Part shown: one piece after another, positions 36,907 to 46,615 of the stretch
How positions within the stretch are numbered: position 1 is the stretch's first letter
Layout: each line of letters starts with the position of its first letter
The notes under the pieces: generated by a model
What the model was told of the DNA's origin: nothing
Database searches by the model: none
Seen by the model: only the letters and a program-made list of their open reading frames with translations
Assembly (NCBI GenBank): GCA_903834925.1
Contig: CAILLA010000209.1
Span: forward strand, 38,394 to 102,393
Reading direction: 5' to 3'
DNA length: 64,000 bases
Origin: an uncultured Schlesneria sp.
GTDB taxonomy: Bacteria > Planctomycetota > Planctomycetia > Planctomycetales > Planctomycetaceae
Program-made: the position numbers and the translations under genes

Positions 36907-38016
36907 ATGAATCTGGAAAAGTTGAGCGATATTCCTGCGAAGCAGCAGGGTTGGGTTTGGAAGGGTGTGATCCCTGAGGGGCAAGTAACGCTGTTGACAG
37001 GGGAGCCGGGTGTTGGGAAGAGTCTGTTTGCGATGGATGCCATTGCCCGGTTGACGCGGGGTGAGCGTGGACTTTCAATCAGAGATCAGGGCGAGGCGGG
37101 CCAGGTCATTCTGTTTTCGGGTGAAGATGGGATCGCCAGCGTGGTTCGAAATCGTCTGGAGGCTGCGAATGCTGCACTCCCTTTGGTTAACGTCGTCGTC
37201 AATGACACGAACGCCTCGTTGGAAAAACCGGAATCGAAACGCAAGCGGATTGATGATGATCATCAAATGGAATCGCTCGAATTGTATCTGACGTTGCTGC
37301 GTGAGGCGGGTGAGTCTTGTCGTCTGATTGTGATTGATCCCGTCAAGAGTTTACTCGCAGCGACGAATGGTCGTGACGATGTCAGACTCAGGGCAACGAT
37401 GGCGAAACTCACGGAACTGGCGGACCGGACGGGTGTTGCGATCCTGCTGATCGCTACGCCGTCCAAGGTTGAGAAAGGGAAACGTGGCGACTGGACGCCG
37501 ACGTCTCCGGTTCTTGCCGAGGTGGCTCGTTCGGTCTGGACGATCGTTCGTGATCCCAACGAACCGGGTCGACGAATCCTGTTGCCTGTCAAAACGAACC
37601 TGTGTGAAACGCCTCCTGGTCTCGGTTTTACGATTCAGAATCAGCGGATCCACTGGGAAAACGAGTGGGTTCGTCAGACTGCGGAACAATTCGTGGCTGA
37701 CACGACCGAAACGGAGAAACTGAAGCACGTCGCGGCGAAGAGTGAATTGTCGCGGGTGGCCGAATGGGTGAAAAACCAATTGAATGGCGCACCTGTTTAT
37801 ACCAGCGTCCTCAAAGCGGAAGCGGCTGGCCATGACATCAGTGAAAAGACGCTGAATCGCGCACTGATCCTGTTGGGTTGTCGCAAAGGAAAAGAAAAGA
37901 AAACAGACGGGCGATGGTTTTGGTGGCTGCCAGATCCGCTGACGGGTCCCGTCCTCTCGGACTCCCCGGCTCGGCGGCCAGGAACACTCGAATTGAAGTC
38001 ACTGGCAGAGTTCTAG
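36907..38016 (+). CDS. RepA-like AAA ATPase (AAA_25 family)
   Basis: This 369-residue P-loop ATPase resembles hexameric RepA/RSF1010-type replicative helicases and RecA-fold phage helicase relatives. Walker A is LLTGEPGVGKSLFAMD (residues ~30-45), SGEDG is the RepA-type second motif, and LIVIDPVKSLL is Walker B. The C-terminal ~110 residues look like a winged-helix region (AEWVKNQLNGAPVYTSVLKAEAAGHDISEKTLNRALILLGCRK). GGAGG sits six bases before the ATG. Such genes are abundant and isolated in planctomycete chromosomes; whether they are remnants of mobile elements is unsettled. No integrase, primase or relaxase is adjacent. Nine-base repeats follow the gene. Confidence 0.8.
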   Translation: MNLEKLSDIPAKQQGWVWKGVIPEGQVTLLTGEPGVGKSLFAMDAIARLTRGERGLSIRDQGEAGQVILFSGEDGIASVVRNRLEAANAALPLVNVVVNDTNASLEKPESKRKRIDDDHQMESLELYLTLLREAGESCRLIVIDPVKSLLAATNGRDDVRLRATMAKLTELADRTGVAILLIATPSKVEKGKRGDWTPTSPVLAEVARSVWTIVRDPNEPGRRILLPVKTNLCETPPGLGFTIQNQRIHWENEWVRQTAEQFVADTTETEKLKHVAAKSELSRVAEWVKNQLNGAPVYTSVLKAEAAGHDISEKTLNRALILLGCRKGKEKKTDGRWFWWLPDPLTGPVLSDSPARRPGTLELKSLAEF

Positions 38017-38425
38017 GCCGAAGCGGATCAGACTCGATCGCTCGCAAACCCTACAAAAAAGGGAAGTTGATCAACTTTGCCAACTTTGCCAACCGTCTGA
38101 AGGCAACGCCAAGGCAGCGGTGGGACATCGAAGACTTGTCCGCACCCTACGGGCCAGTCGGGCTGAACTTTGCCAACTTGGTCAACATTTTTTTGTGTGA
38201 TTTGCTGTCTCTGGCTAAGAATTCACAATTCCCGAACAGATGCTTCACACGGGCGCTCCGGTTTGTTTCAATTTCGCCAAGTGCAGGAAATGTTTTCCAG
38301 GTCAATTTTGGCTTGCGTGAAAAAGCAACCGGGTGGCGATATACTGCCATTTAAGAAATTTCTGAACGGCGAAAAGTTTCGTCGTGGTGACTTTTACGAA
38401 TCTCAACAACAACGGAACGACGACG
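38017..38425. other. Intergenic region with 9-bp iterated motif
   Basis: This 409-base stretch has no supported gene. It holds two clusters of the AACTTTGCC motif (see the repeat entry). The rightward ORF 37878-38354 crosses both clusters, reading NFANFAN and NFANLVN, but shows no other recognisable content. Confidence 0.45.
38065..38186 (+). repeat. Iterated AACTTTGCC motif (iteron-like)
   Basis: The palindrome AGTTGATCAACT (38065-38076) runs into AACTTTGCC at 38073-38081 and 38082-38090. A second cluster has AACTTTGCC (38166-38174), AACTTGGTC (38175-38183) and AAC. The 9-base period and position right after a RepA-like gene recall replication iterons. Similar motifs recur at 63280-63349. 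Confidence 0.6.
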
Positions 38426-39346
38426 ATGACGGCAGCGGCGATCAGCCCAGGGGTGACACGAATTGGCTGGATTGGGACCGGCGTGATGGGGTCCAGCATG
38501 GTGGGGCACCTGATTTCCGCAGGATATTCCGCCACGGTGTTCAGCCGGTCCAAAAGCAAGGCCGAACCGCTGATTTCTCGGGGTGCCCATTGGGCGGAAA
38601 CCCCGAGCAAGGTTGCGGAACAATCCGACGTCGTGTTTTCCATCGTCGGATTTCCCAGTGACGTTCGCGAAGTGATCCTTGGTTCTGAAGGGGCACTGGC
38701 GGGATCAAAACCGGGGACGATTCTTGTTGATATGACGACCAGCGAGCCTTCATTGGCCGTCGAAATTCATCAGGCCTCTGCCAGCAAGGGTGTTTTCAGT
38801 GTCGACGCACCGGTTTCCGGCGGCGATATCGGTGCCAAGAATGCCACGCTTTCAATCATGATCGGCGGCGACAAAGAAGTGGTCGATTCGCTTCAGCCGC
38901 TTTTTTCAACGATGGGAAAAACGCTGGTTCATCAAGGGAAGGCCGGGGCTGGCCAGCATGCAAAAATGGCGAACCAGATTCTGATCGCGACGAACATGAT
39001 CGGGGTCTGTGAGTCACTTCTTTATGGTTACAAGGCGGGACTCGACCTTCCGACGATGCTTCAATCGGTTGGACCCGGCGCAGCGGGAAGCTGGTCGCTG
39101 AACAACCTTGGTCCTCGGATCATGAACAATAACTTTGATCCGGGATTCTTTGTCGAACACTTCATCAAAGATATGGGGATTGCGCTTTCGGAAGCGAAGC
39201 GGATGGGTTTGTGTCTGCCGGGGCTTGCGCTGGGCGAACAGTTGTATTTATCCGTCAAATCCAAAGGCTGGGGTCGAAATGGGACTCATGCTTTGATGCT
39301 GGCTTTGTCGGAAATGGCGGGAATTGATTGGAAGAACAGAAAGTAA
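38426..39346 (+). CDS. NAD(P)-dependent beta-hydroxyacid dehydrogenase (GarR/2-hydroxy-3-oxopropionate reductase-like)
   Basis: This 306-residue enzyme belongs to the 3-hydroxyisobutyrate dehydrogenase family. Motifs: nucleotide-binding [17 protein letters not shown], substrate loop [23 protein letters not shown], catalytic Lys region [25 protein letters not shown], and [21 protein letters not shown]. Tartronate semialdehyde reductase (GarR/GlxR) and 3-hydroxyisobutyrate dehydrogenase are both possible. I start at ATG 38426 ([17 protein letters not shown]); the GTG at 38384 in the track would add 14 residues with no function. dapA starts five bases after its stop, so the two form an operon; a shared pathway role is not obvious. 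Confidence 0.87.
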   Translation: MTAAAISPGVTRIGWIGTGVMGSSMVGHLISAGYSATVFSRSKSKAEPLISRGAHWAETPSKVAEQSDVVFSIVGFPSDVREVILGSEGALAGSKPGTILVDMTTSEPSLAVEIHQASASKGVFSVDAPVSGGDIGAKNATLSIMIGGDKEVVDSLQPLFSTMGKTLVHQGKAGAGQHAKMANQILIATNMIGVCESLLYGYKAGLDLPTMLQSVGPGAAGSWSLNNLGPRIMNNNFDPGFFVEHFIKDMGIALSEAKRMGLCLPGLALGEQLYLSVKSKGWGRNGTHALMLALSEMAGIDWKNRK

Positions 39347-39351
39347 ATTCA

Positions 39352-40239
39352 ATGACTCGAAAAGGTGAACAGTTCGCCGGTTTGACTGTGGCTATTGTTA
39401 CTCCGTTCAAGAACGGAAAAGTGGATGAGTCTGCGCTTAAGCAGATGGTGGATTGGCAGATCGCTCAAGGAACGAATGGCCTTTGTCCGGTCGGGACAAC
39501 GGGCGAATGTCCCACGTTGTCGACCGCTGAACACGAACGGGTCGTTGCGATTGTCTGTGAGCACGCTGCTGGACGAATCAAGGTGATGGCTGGAACCGGC
39601 TCAAACTCGACAGCCGAAGCCATCGAGCTGACAAAATTCGCGAAATCGGTCGGGGCCGATGGGGCGATGATGGTAGCTCCTTACTACAACAAACCAACCG
39701 GCGAAGGCTTTTATCAGCACTACCGTGCCGTCGCGGAAGCGGTCGATATCCCAATTATTCTGTACAACATCCCAGGTCGGACCGCAAAAAATATTGAACC
39801 TGACGTCGTCGCTCGGATCGCCGAGATCCCGACCGTCGTGGCCATTAAAGAAGCGACCGGTTCGATGGATCAAGCTTCGCAAACATTGGCGCTGACAAAT
39901 CTGACCGTGCTTAGCGGCGACGACAGTCTCACACTGCCCATTCTGGCAATGGGAGGAAGTGGAATCGTATCTGTGGTCGGAAACATCGTGCCCGGTGACA
40001 TGCTTCAATTGTTAAAGGCGTTCAAAGCGGGAAACATCGCGGAGGCCCAGAAGTGGCATTTTAAGCTTTTCTCACTTTGCCGAGATATGCTGGGTATCGC
40101 AACCAACCCGATTCCGGTGAAGATCGCGATGAAGATGCTGGGACGAGACACAGGCGAACTGCGACTCCCACTGACGCCACTCTCACCAGCAGAAGAAGAA
40201 CGGCTGCGGAAGACTCTGGTGGCTTATGGCCTGTTGTGA
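39352..40239 (+). CDS. dapA: 4-hydroxy-tetrahydrodipicolinate synthase
   Basis: DapA condenses pyruvate with aspartate semialdehyde, the first committed step of lysine and diaminopimelate synthesis. The 295-residue protein has the family motifs: [11 protein letters not shown] (pyruvate carboxylate binding), [28 protein letters not shown] with the catalytic Tyr, and [13 protein letters not shown] with the Schiff-base Lys. [23 protein letters not shown] is also typical. Residues such as the GTTGE Glu-Cys and the YNIPGR Arg favour true DapA over NanA or KDG aldolases. The ATG at 39352 follows closely on the reductase gene; the TTG at 39328 in the track lies within that gene. A peptidoglycan-related lysine pathway role fits modern evidence that planctomycetes make peptidoglycan. 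Confidence 0.92.
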   Translation: MTRKGEQFAGLTVAIVTPFKNGKVDESALKQMVDWQIAQGTNGLCPVGTTGECPTLSTAEHERVVAIVCEHAAGRIKVMAGTGSNSTAEAIELTKFAKSVGADGAMMVAPYYNKPTGEGFYQHYRAVAEAVDIPIILYNIPGRTAKNIEPDVVARIAEIPTVVAIKEATGSMDQASQTLALTNLTVLSGDDSLTLPILAMGGSGIVSVVGNIVPGDMLQLLKAFKAGNIAEAQKWHFKLFSLCRDMLGIATNPIPVKIAMKMLGRDTGELRLPLTPLSPAEEERLRKTLVAYGLL

Positions 40240-40378
40240 CCAGTCGTGTTAGACTCGATCTCAATTATGCAGAGTGATCAGTAGATTTCGCTCGCCGATT
40301 CAGTGGAATTCACGTTGAATCCGAAGCATTTTTTGCGAATGACACAATCGATTAATCGTTGACAAAAGGGCGAGTTCC

Positions 40379-41701
40379 ATGGCTTTCGGTTTTGGCAAGA
40401 AACGCGACGATTTCGACGACGAAGATGAAGATGACGAAGAAGAAGAGGAAGTCGATCTCGTCAATTTTCAGGGAGCCATGAACGGTAATACTGCGGATAT
40501 GGCGGCAAACGCACGCCTTGTACAGGCCGCATTACGTCCAACAAAGGACATGATTACCGACGCCTTGGAACGCCGTGCCGAAACGATTCGTGTTGACGTC
40601 AAGGGCGAAAAAGCCCAAGTTGCTTTATCAATTGACGGAATGCCTTTCGCCGGTGGACGACTTGCAAAGTTGCAGGCGACCGCGATCACCCAGATGCTGA
40701 AAGTCTTATGTGGATTGGATGCTCGTCTAAAGGGTAAGCATCAGGCCGGCGGCGTCAAAGCGGAATTTCACGGGACGAAGTACGAACTGACGGTCGATAT
40801 TGCGCCGCAACCCGATGCTACGGAACGATTAACGGTTCGAATTCGCAATCTCAGCCACAAGCTGGAAACCCCGGTTGATCTCGGTTTCAGTGATTCTTTG
40901 AGACAAACCATTCGTGACATTACTGGTCATCGGCATGGAATCATTGTGTGTTGTGGGATGCCAGGTTCCGGTGTGACAACGACAACCTATGCGCTCCTTC
41001 GCGGAATCGATGTCTACCTTTATTCGATCTACTCGATCGCGAAAACCGATCGCGAATTGCTGAATATCAAAAAGTTTGAGGTCAATCCTGGTGATGATTT
41101 GCAAACTTCGATGATGCGAATGATCCGCGAAGAGGCAGACGTGATCTTTGTCGATCCCATTCGTGATGCAGATACAACGCAACAATTGATGAGTGTTGCC
41201 GATCGAATCTGTATCATCAGCGAAATGCAGGCGAAGGATTGTGCGACCGCGATTGCTCAGCTTGTTGAATGGTCGGGTGATCCACAAAAGGCGAGCGAAC
41301 TGATCGACGGCGCATTCAGCGCAAAACTGGTTCGGCTGTTGTGTACACAATGTCGTGAGGCGTTCCGGCCGAATCCAAAGCTTCTCGAAAAGGTCGGTCT
41401 CCCTCCGGAAACGAAAGTGCTTTACCGTAAAGGTGAACCAGCGGTTGACGAAAAGACCGGTGAAGAAGACGACCCCTGCGAAAAATGCGGCGGCGTTGGT
41501 TTTTATGGTCGGATGGCCATGATGGAAGTGATCCTTCTCTCTGATCCGATCCGGAAACTGGTTGCGGAAGGTGCTCCTCCCGATCAAATCAAGGCACTCG
41601 CCCGGGCAGAAGGCTGTTTGACGTTCCACAAAGACGGTTTGCGGCTGGTCGCCGAGGGAAAAACGTCGCTGGAAGAGCTTCAGCGGGTCTTCAAGGGCTG
41701 A
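40379..41701 (+). CDS. GspE/PilB-like protein with degenerate ATPase motifs
   Basis: This 440-residue protein has the layout of a type II secretion/type IV pilus ATPase but has lost its key residues. After an acidic N-terminus (DDFDDEDEDDEEEEE) comes a GspE-like N2 domain, then GMPGSGVTTTTYALL (residues ~193-207), where the invariant Walker A Lys of GPTGSGKTTT is Val. The Walker B region DVIFVDPIRDADT replaces the usual GEIRD Glu with Pro. The His box HTNDA is gone (ISEMQAKDC). The zinc-binding Cys pairs LCTQCR and PCEKCGGVGFYGR are intact, as is the C-terminal helical region. It is probably a non-hydrolysing partner or regulator of a true GspE/PilB elsewhere. No pilin or secretin genes flank it. 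Confidence 0.82.
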   Translation: MAFGFGKKRDDFDDEDEDDEEEEEVDLVNFQGAMNGNTADMAANARLVQAALRPTKDMITDALERRAETIRVDVKGEKAQVALSIDGMPFAGGRLAKLQATAITQMLKVLCGLDARLKGKHQAGGVKAEFHGTKYELTVDIAPQPDATERLTVRIRNLSHKLETPVDLGFSDSLRQTIRDITGHRHGIIVCCGMPGSGVTTTTYALLRGIDVYLYSIYSIAKTDRELLNIKKFEVNPGDDLQTSMMRMIREEADVIFVDPIRDADTTQQLMSVADRICIISEMQAKDCATAIAQLVEWSGDPQKASELIDGAFSAKLVRLLCTQCREAFRPNPKLLEKVGLPPETKVLYRKGEPAVDEKTGEEDDPCEKCGGVGFYGRMAMMEVILLSDPIRKLVAEGAPPDQIKALARAEGCLTFHKDGLRLVAEGKTSLEELQRVFKG

Positions 41702-41749
41702 TTTTTTTCGTCTTTCCGGCAATTCGTGCTGAATCTGGGTATGACTTAC

Positions 41750-41810
41750 CCCAGAAATCTGGGTTAACACGTCCAAACACCCCGAAATTCGGGTTGATCC
41801 GTTTGGACGT
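41750..41810 (+). promoter_or_regulatory. Nested palindromes before the autotransporter-like gene
   Basis: CCCAGAAATCTGGG (41750-41763) is followed by a 10-bp inverted repeat, ACGTCCAAAC (41769-41778) and GTTTGGACGT (41801-41810), enclosing a second palindrome CCCGAAATTCGGG (41781-41793). It could be a terminator for the GspE-like gene or a regulatory RNA structure in the leader of the next gene. Confidence 0.55.
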
Positions 41811-41926
41811 CGTGGTTACAACGCGCCCTTCTCCCATATCAGACATTTCGTTTGCACGTCTCATTTGTCCGAAGAACGGACGCGGTTCATTCTGCGCCCA
41901 GCCAGCCCCATCGTAGAGGTGCCTCG

Positions 41927-44900
41927 ATGCACGTGTCGCTTCCTCGACGTTATCACCATGTCGGCCGCTCCATGCGGTTCCTGCTGTGGATTTGCTTCGG
42001 CCTGTTGGCCGTCGTCCCCTGGCAGGCTATCTGCGGTCAGGATCAGGCTGAAAAGCCCGTCGTTGACAAAAGGCCCGACACGAAAAATCGTGACTTTGAT
42101 GGCGATCCGGCCGAGCGATCGGCTGATGAGTCATCATCGGACGAAAAGTCAAAGCCGGTTCAGTCGACTACATCGAAGCGAGCTGCTAAGGTCTCAGGTC
42201 CTTTGCTGACCTTCCGAGGCCAGGACGCACCATTGCAGATGTCCCCGATTCAGATGGGCCCCGAGACGCCGCGGGGGCCCGAGGTTGAAGACCCCGGTTT
42301 CCTGGCAAGTGACCGGGTTACCGGCCGTACCGGAGAGGCGCTTGGAAGTCTATTTCGAATTGGCGGATTAACCGGCCCTGCGATTGGCCGCAGAAATTCA
42401 TTGTTCCCCATCGAATACATGCCGTACTCGCTGGTCGACAATAACCTGATCTTTGCCGACTTTCGTGGTTTTAAGAGTACCACAGACACCTGGGGTACGA
42501 ATTTAGGCGGCGGCTACCGTCGTTACATTCCTCAACTGGATCGAATCTTCGGTGTCAACGCGTTCTTCGATTATGACAACACCAGTGGTTCAACCTTCCG
42601 GCAAGTTGGATTCGGTGCCGAATGGTTAGGTTCACTCTACGATCTTCGTGGTAATGCCTACTTCCCGACAGGACAGTCAGCGGTGCAAACCAGCCTGGTC
42701 AATGTCGATGGAACACAACAATTCGTCGGACACCTGTTGACCGTCAATAAGCTGCATACGTTTAACAATGCTCTGCACGGATTTGACGGTGAAATTGGCG
42801 TTCCGATTCCCGGTCCAGTCCCTGAACGACATGACGTCCGAGTGTTCGGAGGCGGTTACTGGTATGAAAGTGATCTCATCCAATCATTTGGTGGTTGGAA
42901 GACACGAATTCAGGCCAATGTTATTCCCAGTGTCTCACTGCAACTGGAAGTGACCCACGATCAACAATTCAAGACCAATGTGGTCTTCGGCGGTTCGTGG
43001 AGTTATGGCGGGTTCAGGCAATCCCCTGGCACACCGAAATCGCAGTACGACCGCATGACAACGCCAGTCATCCGAAACTACAACATCATTGTGGGAACCG
43101 CGTATCAAACAGATATCGGAACCGTCGTCGACGACCCCACCACGAACAAGCCCTACTTCTTCGAATTCGTCGACAGCAATTCCAAAGCACCCGTCGTCAA
43201 TGGCATCGTCGGCAACGGTACCTATGAAAACCCCTATCAGGTGTTCACGAATGCTCAAAAAGCACTTCTTATCGATACACCAGCACCAACAGGAAGCGAC
43301 CTTCGCGGTATCATCTTCGTTAAAGGGGACAGCGTTTTTGACTCGAAAGTTAATCCTGTCGACAATCCAACCGTCGCGCTCCAGGACAATGTTCGTGTAC
43401 TTGGCGGATCAGCAACTGTTGAGCATGTCGTAAATACGAATGCATTAAATTCAGACGCCAGTCTGAGCACCTACTTGCGATTGCCGCAAGGCACTGGCGC
43501 TAAGCCCGAATTCGACAACACGCCGATCAACCCCACGACCAATGCTTCGATTACTCTTGCCAACTACTCTGAATTCAGCGGATTCAATGTCAATACCCCT
43601 GTCGGGATAGGAATCTACGGTGCCGGGATCACGGGATCGACCCAATACAGTACCGTTCGCCAAACGAACGTCACTGGTGCCGGTTTAAATTCTGTCGTTC
43701 TTGATAACACCGCTGGCACGATCCTATTCCAGGGCGATGCCATCACTTCCTCAGGCAAGACAGACGCAACGACGTTCCTCGTCAGTAATACACAGGCGAA
43801 TGGTCAAGTCTACTTCACACAAGATTTGTTGAATGCAACCGGCAAAGCCACGCCGGGTACAATTACGAACGACATTACAGCCACGAACATTATCAGCACA
43901 ACGTTAGAGGTTAAAGGGACAAAAGCAAATAGTAGGGTCGACTTCTCGAATTCGACCGTTAATGACTCTGGTGCCAATGGTATTCAAATTCATGACAACA
44001 ATGGCTACGTCGCGATTGGAAATGCAAACCTGACCGATGACGTTGCCACGGCACTTGGCATTATCAACGACAACAATGTGTTTTCCAGTAACGGGACGCT
44101 GACGATTACTAACTCAGGTGGCGATTCAATTGTCATTCAAAACCTCGGTTTAAACGGGAGTGCGCAGTTTCCTGGCGACCCGAATGTTCCCGTCGGTGTC
44201 AATATTCTGAATCGTAACAACGGCCGTGGAATTTATATTAATGACAATCTCGGAAGTACCTCCTTCACAACAGGCGTGAATATTGTCTCCCCTGCCAACG
44301 TTCCGTTTGCCGCGATTGACTATCAACACAACGGAATACTGCAAACCGTCAACGGTGTTTCTACGAAAGTCGGCGGGAACGCCAGCTTCAACAACATTTC
44401 GATCACTGGTGGTGGACGTGGAATCTTGATCGGGCCACTCGTTGCGACAGATCCAACGAACTACGGTACGTTCACAGTGTCAGGTTCGACCACGATCACA
44501 GGCACGAACGATGTTGCGATCGAGGTTATCAACGACAACTCAACCGTAGTCTTCGGCACCGGGACTGTCGGTGGCTTAACAACGATCAATAATCCACTCA
44601 ATATCGGCATCGAGGTTCTGTCAAATAACGGAACGGTCAATTTCGGTGGAACCACGACAATCAATCAACCCGCCACAAATCTTCCGGGCAATCCAACGTT
44701 TCCAGCGATCAATATTCAGAGCAATACGAACCTGCTGAGTTCCGTTTCGTTTAACTTTGCGGATATCGTCGGCGGTAACGCTACCGGGAATCAACAACAA
44801 ACTGGTGTAAACATCGGCGGTGTCGGGGCGTTTGCGAATCCTGCACAAGTCAATTTCACCAGGCTGGATATTCTCGGTTTGCAAAATGGGACTGGTTTGT

Positions 44901-46504
44901 TGGTTAACAACGAAGGGACAGCTCCAACCCCGGCACAGAACGGCGTTGCCGGGACTGCTGGCTATGGATTGTACATTGGCAGCGGACACATTCTTGTGAC
45001 AGGTGGACCTGCGGTCGATATTGAGAATTCGACCATGAGCGTGACTTTGAATAGTGTCACGGACTCGCCATCATTAACCCAGGCACCGCAATATGGGATC
45101 AATCTGCTGAACGACAATGCCATTGTCGCGACCAATCTACCCCAGTTGAATCAATTCATGTTCACGCTGGGGGCATTGCCGCCTGCAGCGCAGAATTCGG
45201 CAGGTATTATCACGGGTGCCACTGTCGCGGGGATCAATCTCAACCAGACCAGTCAGAACCTCATTCAGACCGGTGCCGTCGAAATCAACAGCGTGACACT
45301 TCAGGCCAACCAAATTGGGTTGAGTGCTAACAATCTGCTGCAGTTGAGTGTTAGCAATTCCGCCTTCATCAATAATGTTGGTGGCGGGGTCGGTAATCCG
45401 AGCGCTGGAATTGTCGGTCAAACGGGTGCTGGCATCGACGCGCTCAATACACCACGTGTCGACGTAGAGTACTCAACCTTTACTCTCAATGGCACTGTAT
45501 TCAATGATCACGCCATTTATCTGCATGCCACAACTCCGCTGATCCAACCGGGAATCTCGGGAGTCCCGATTTCGAACAACGGTACGGCGACGGCGGGCAA
45601 GTATGTCTGGAGTATTGACAATAATAGTAATAGCGCGACCGGCAATTTCATCGGTGGCTTCATAGGTTCCGCCGCTGCCGGCGACGTGGTGCTGGTTGCA
45701 GGCCCCCCAACGGCACCGCTGACGTATTTGGCGCCGGGAACTGCAACGTCGCCAATTAATCTCTTGCCGGTCCCTCTGGTGTTTCAATTCGATAATAATC
45801 TTGTGACCGTACAAACATCGGCATTAGGTGTCCCTGTTGCGGCTGTCGACGTCCACTGGACGGGTCAAATCGATCTCGCCTCGACGGTCGCGAATATCAC
45901 TTCTTCTATGAACTACAATACGGTGAATCTGGCTGGAAACGACTATGCCTTCTGGGTGCAGAACGCGAGCTCGCAATATGCGACGAACTTTCTGATCGAA
46001 AATAACATCATCCAGGCAAATAATGGGGGTAATACAGGTATCTTGATTAATGACCTGAATCAAACGAACTTGACGATCGACAACAATAACATGAATTTCC
46101 TAACCGCTGTCGTCAATGGGCTCGTGACCAATCCAGATTATGGGATGAGAATCTCTGTTGCCAATACGTCAACAAACACCTCGTCAATGAATATTTCTTA
46201 CAACACAATAAAGATGGCGCAAGGGCCACTGGATCAAGCGATCGTCTTCCCGACGATGTATGCCCCCGCATCCATCATATTTAACGGGAATAATATCAAC
46301 ATTACCGGTGCTCAGCCAATTGCCGGTCAAGGGATTCAGTTCCAGCTCGTGAATGGAGCACCTGTTCGACTTGGTGGAACAGTCAATAACATCATTTCGG
46401 TCAATGGAAACGGAGCAGGCATCAGGCCGATTAACTGGTTCAGTCCGATACCATCCACCGTGACACAAGGTCAATTCATTATCAACGGAGCTTTCGGGCC
46501 GTGA
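41927..46504 (+). CDS. Inverse-autotransporter-like surface protein with beta-helix-like passenger
   Basis: This 1525-residue protein starts with a signal peptide (MRFLLWICFGLLAVVPWQAICG near residue 16) and a charged linker. Residues about 130-370 resemble the intimin/invasin beta-barrel: GGGYRRYIPQLDRIFGVNAFFDYDNT, RQVGFGAEWLGSLYDLRGNAYFPTG, HDVRVFGGGYWY, and LQLEVTHDQQFKTNVVFGGSWSYG. The remaining ~1150 residues are Asn/Thr/Gly/Ile-rich with recurring short strands (GIQIHDNNGYVAIGNANL; GIEVLSNNGTVNFGGTTTI), the look of a right-handed parallel beta-helix rather than the Ig-like domains of invasins. It is probably a type Ve-like secreted adhesin or surface enzyme scaffold. The ATG at 41927 follows GAGGTG; the track's 41852 start is TTG. 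Confidence 0.8.
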   Translation: MHVSLPRRYHHVGRSMRFLLWICFGLLAVVPWQAICGQDQAEKPVVDKRPDTKNRDFDGDPAERSADESSSDEKSKPVQSTTSKRAAKVSGPLLTFRGQDAPLQMSPIQMGPETPRGPEVEDPGFLASDRVTGRTGEALGSLFRIGGLTGPAIGRRNSLFPIEYMPYSLVDNNLIFADFRGFKSTTDTWGTNLGGGYRRYIPQLDRIFGVNAFFDYDNTSGSTFRQVGFGAEWLGSLYDLRGNAYFPTGQSAVQTSLVNVDGTQQFVGHLLTVNKLHTFNNALHGFDGEIGVPIPGPVPERHDVRVFGGGYWYESDLIQSFGGWKTRIQANVIPSVSLQLEVTHDQQFKTNVVFGGSWSYGGFRQSPGTPKSQYDRMTTPVIRNYNIIVGTAYQTDIGTVVDDPTTNKPYFFEFVDSNSKAPVVNGIVGNGTYENPYQVFTNAQKALLIDTPAPTGSDLRGIIFVKGDSVFDSKVNPVDNPTVALQDNVRVLGGSATVEHVVNTNALNSDASLSTYLRLPQGTGAKPEFDNTPINPTTNASITLANYSEFSGFNVNTPVGIGIYGAGITGSTQYSTVRQTNVTGAGLNSVVLDNTAGTILFQGDAITSSGKTDATTFLVSNTQANGQVYFTQDLLNATGKATPGTITNDITATNIISTTLEVKGTKANSRVDFSNSTVNDSGANGIQIHDNNGYVAIGNANLTDDVATALGIINDNNVFSSNGTLTITNSGGDSIVIQNLGLNGSAQFPGDPNVPVGVNILNRNNGRGIYINDNLGSTSFTTGVNIVSPANVPFAAIDYQHNGILQTVNGVSTKVGGNASFNNISITGGGRGILIGPLVATDPTNYGTFTVSGSTTITGTNDVAIEVINDNSTVVFGTGTVGGLTTINNPLNIGIEVLSNNGTVNFGGTTTINQPATNLPGNPTFPAINIQSNTNLLSSVSFNFADIVGGNATGNQQQTGVNIGGVGAFANPAQVNFTRLDILGLQNGTGLLVNNEGTAPTPAQNGVAGTAGYGLYIGSGHILVTGGPAVDIENSTMSVTLNSVTDSPSLTQAPQYGINLLNDNAIVATNLPQLNQFMFTLGALPPAAQNSAGIITGATVAGINLNQTSQNLIQTGAVEINSVTLQANQIGLSANNLLQLSVSNSAFINNVGGGVGNPSAGIVGQTGAGIDALNTPRVDVEYSTFTLNGTVFNDHAIYLHATTPLIQPGISGVPISNNGTATAGKYVWSIDNNSNSATGNFIGGFIGSAAAGDVVLVAGPPTAPLTYLAPGTATSPINLLPVPLVFQFDNNLVTVQTSALGVPVAAVDVHWTGQIDLASTVANITSSMNYNTVNLAGNDYAFWVQNASSQYATNFLIENNIIQANNGGNTGILINDLNQTNLTIDNNNMNFLTAVVNGLVTNPDYGMRISVANTSTNTSSMNISYNTIKMAQGPLDQAIVFPTMYAPASIIFNGNNINITGAQPIAGQGIQFQLVNGAPVRLGGTVNNIISVNGNGAGIRPINWFSPIPSTVTQGQFIINGAFGP

Positions 46505-46615
46505 GATGATTAAAACCGGGCATTTGATGATACGGATTTCGATGCCCGTCGTACGAAGCGATGTGTGCGTCCCCCCACTAGCATAGCTTGAAGCGAACAG
46601 TCGCACTGGATTGCT

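Noticed and set aside
40829-41776. 315-residue leftward ORF opposite the GspE-like gene
   Set aside because: Antisense shadow: the forward frame has clear GspE-like content and the reverse translation is low-information.
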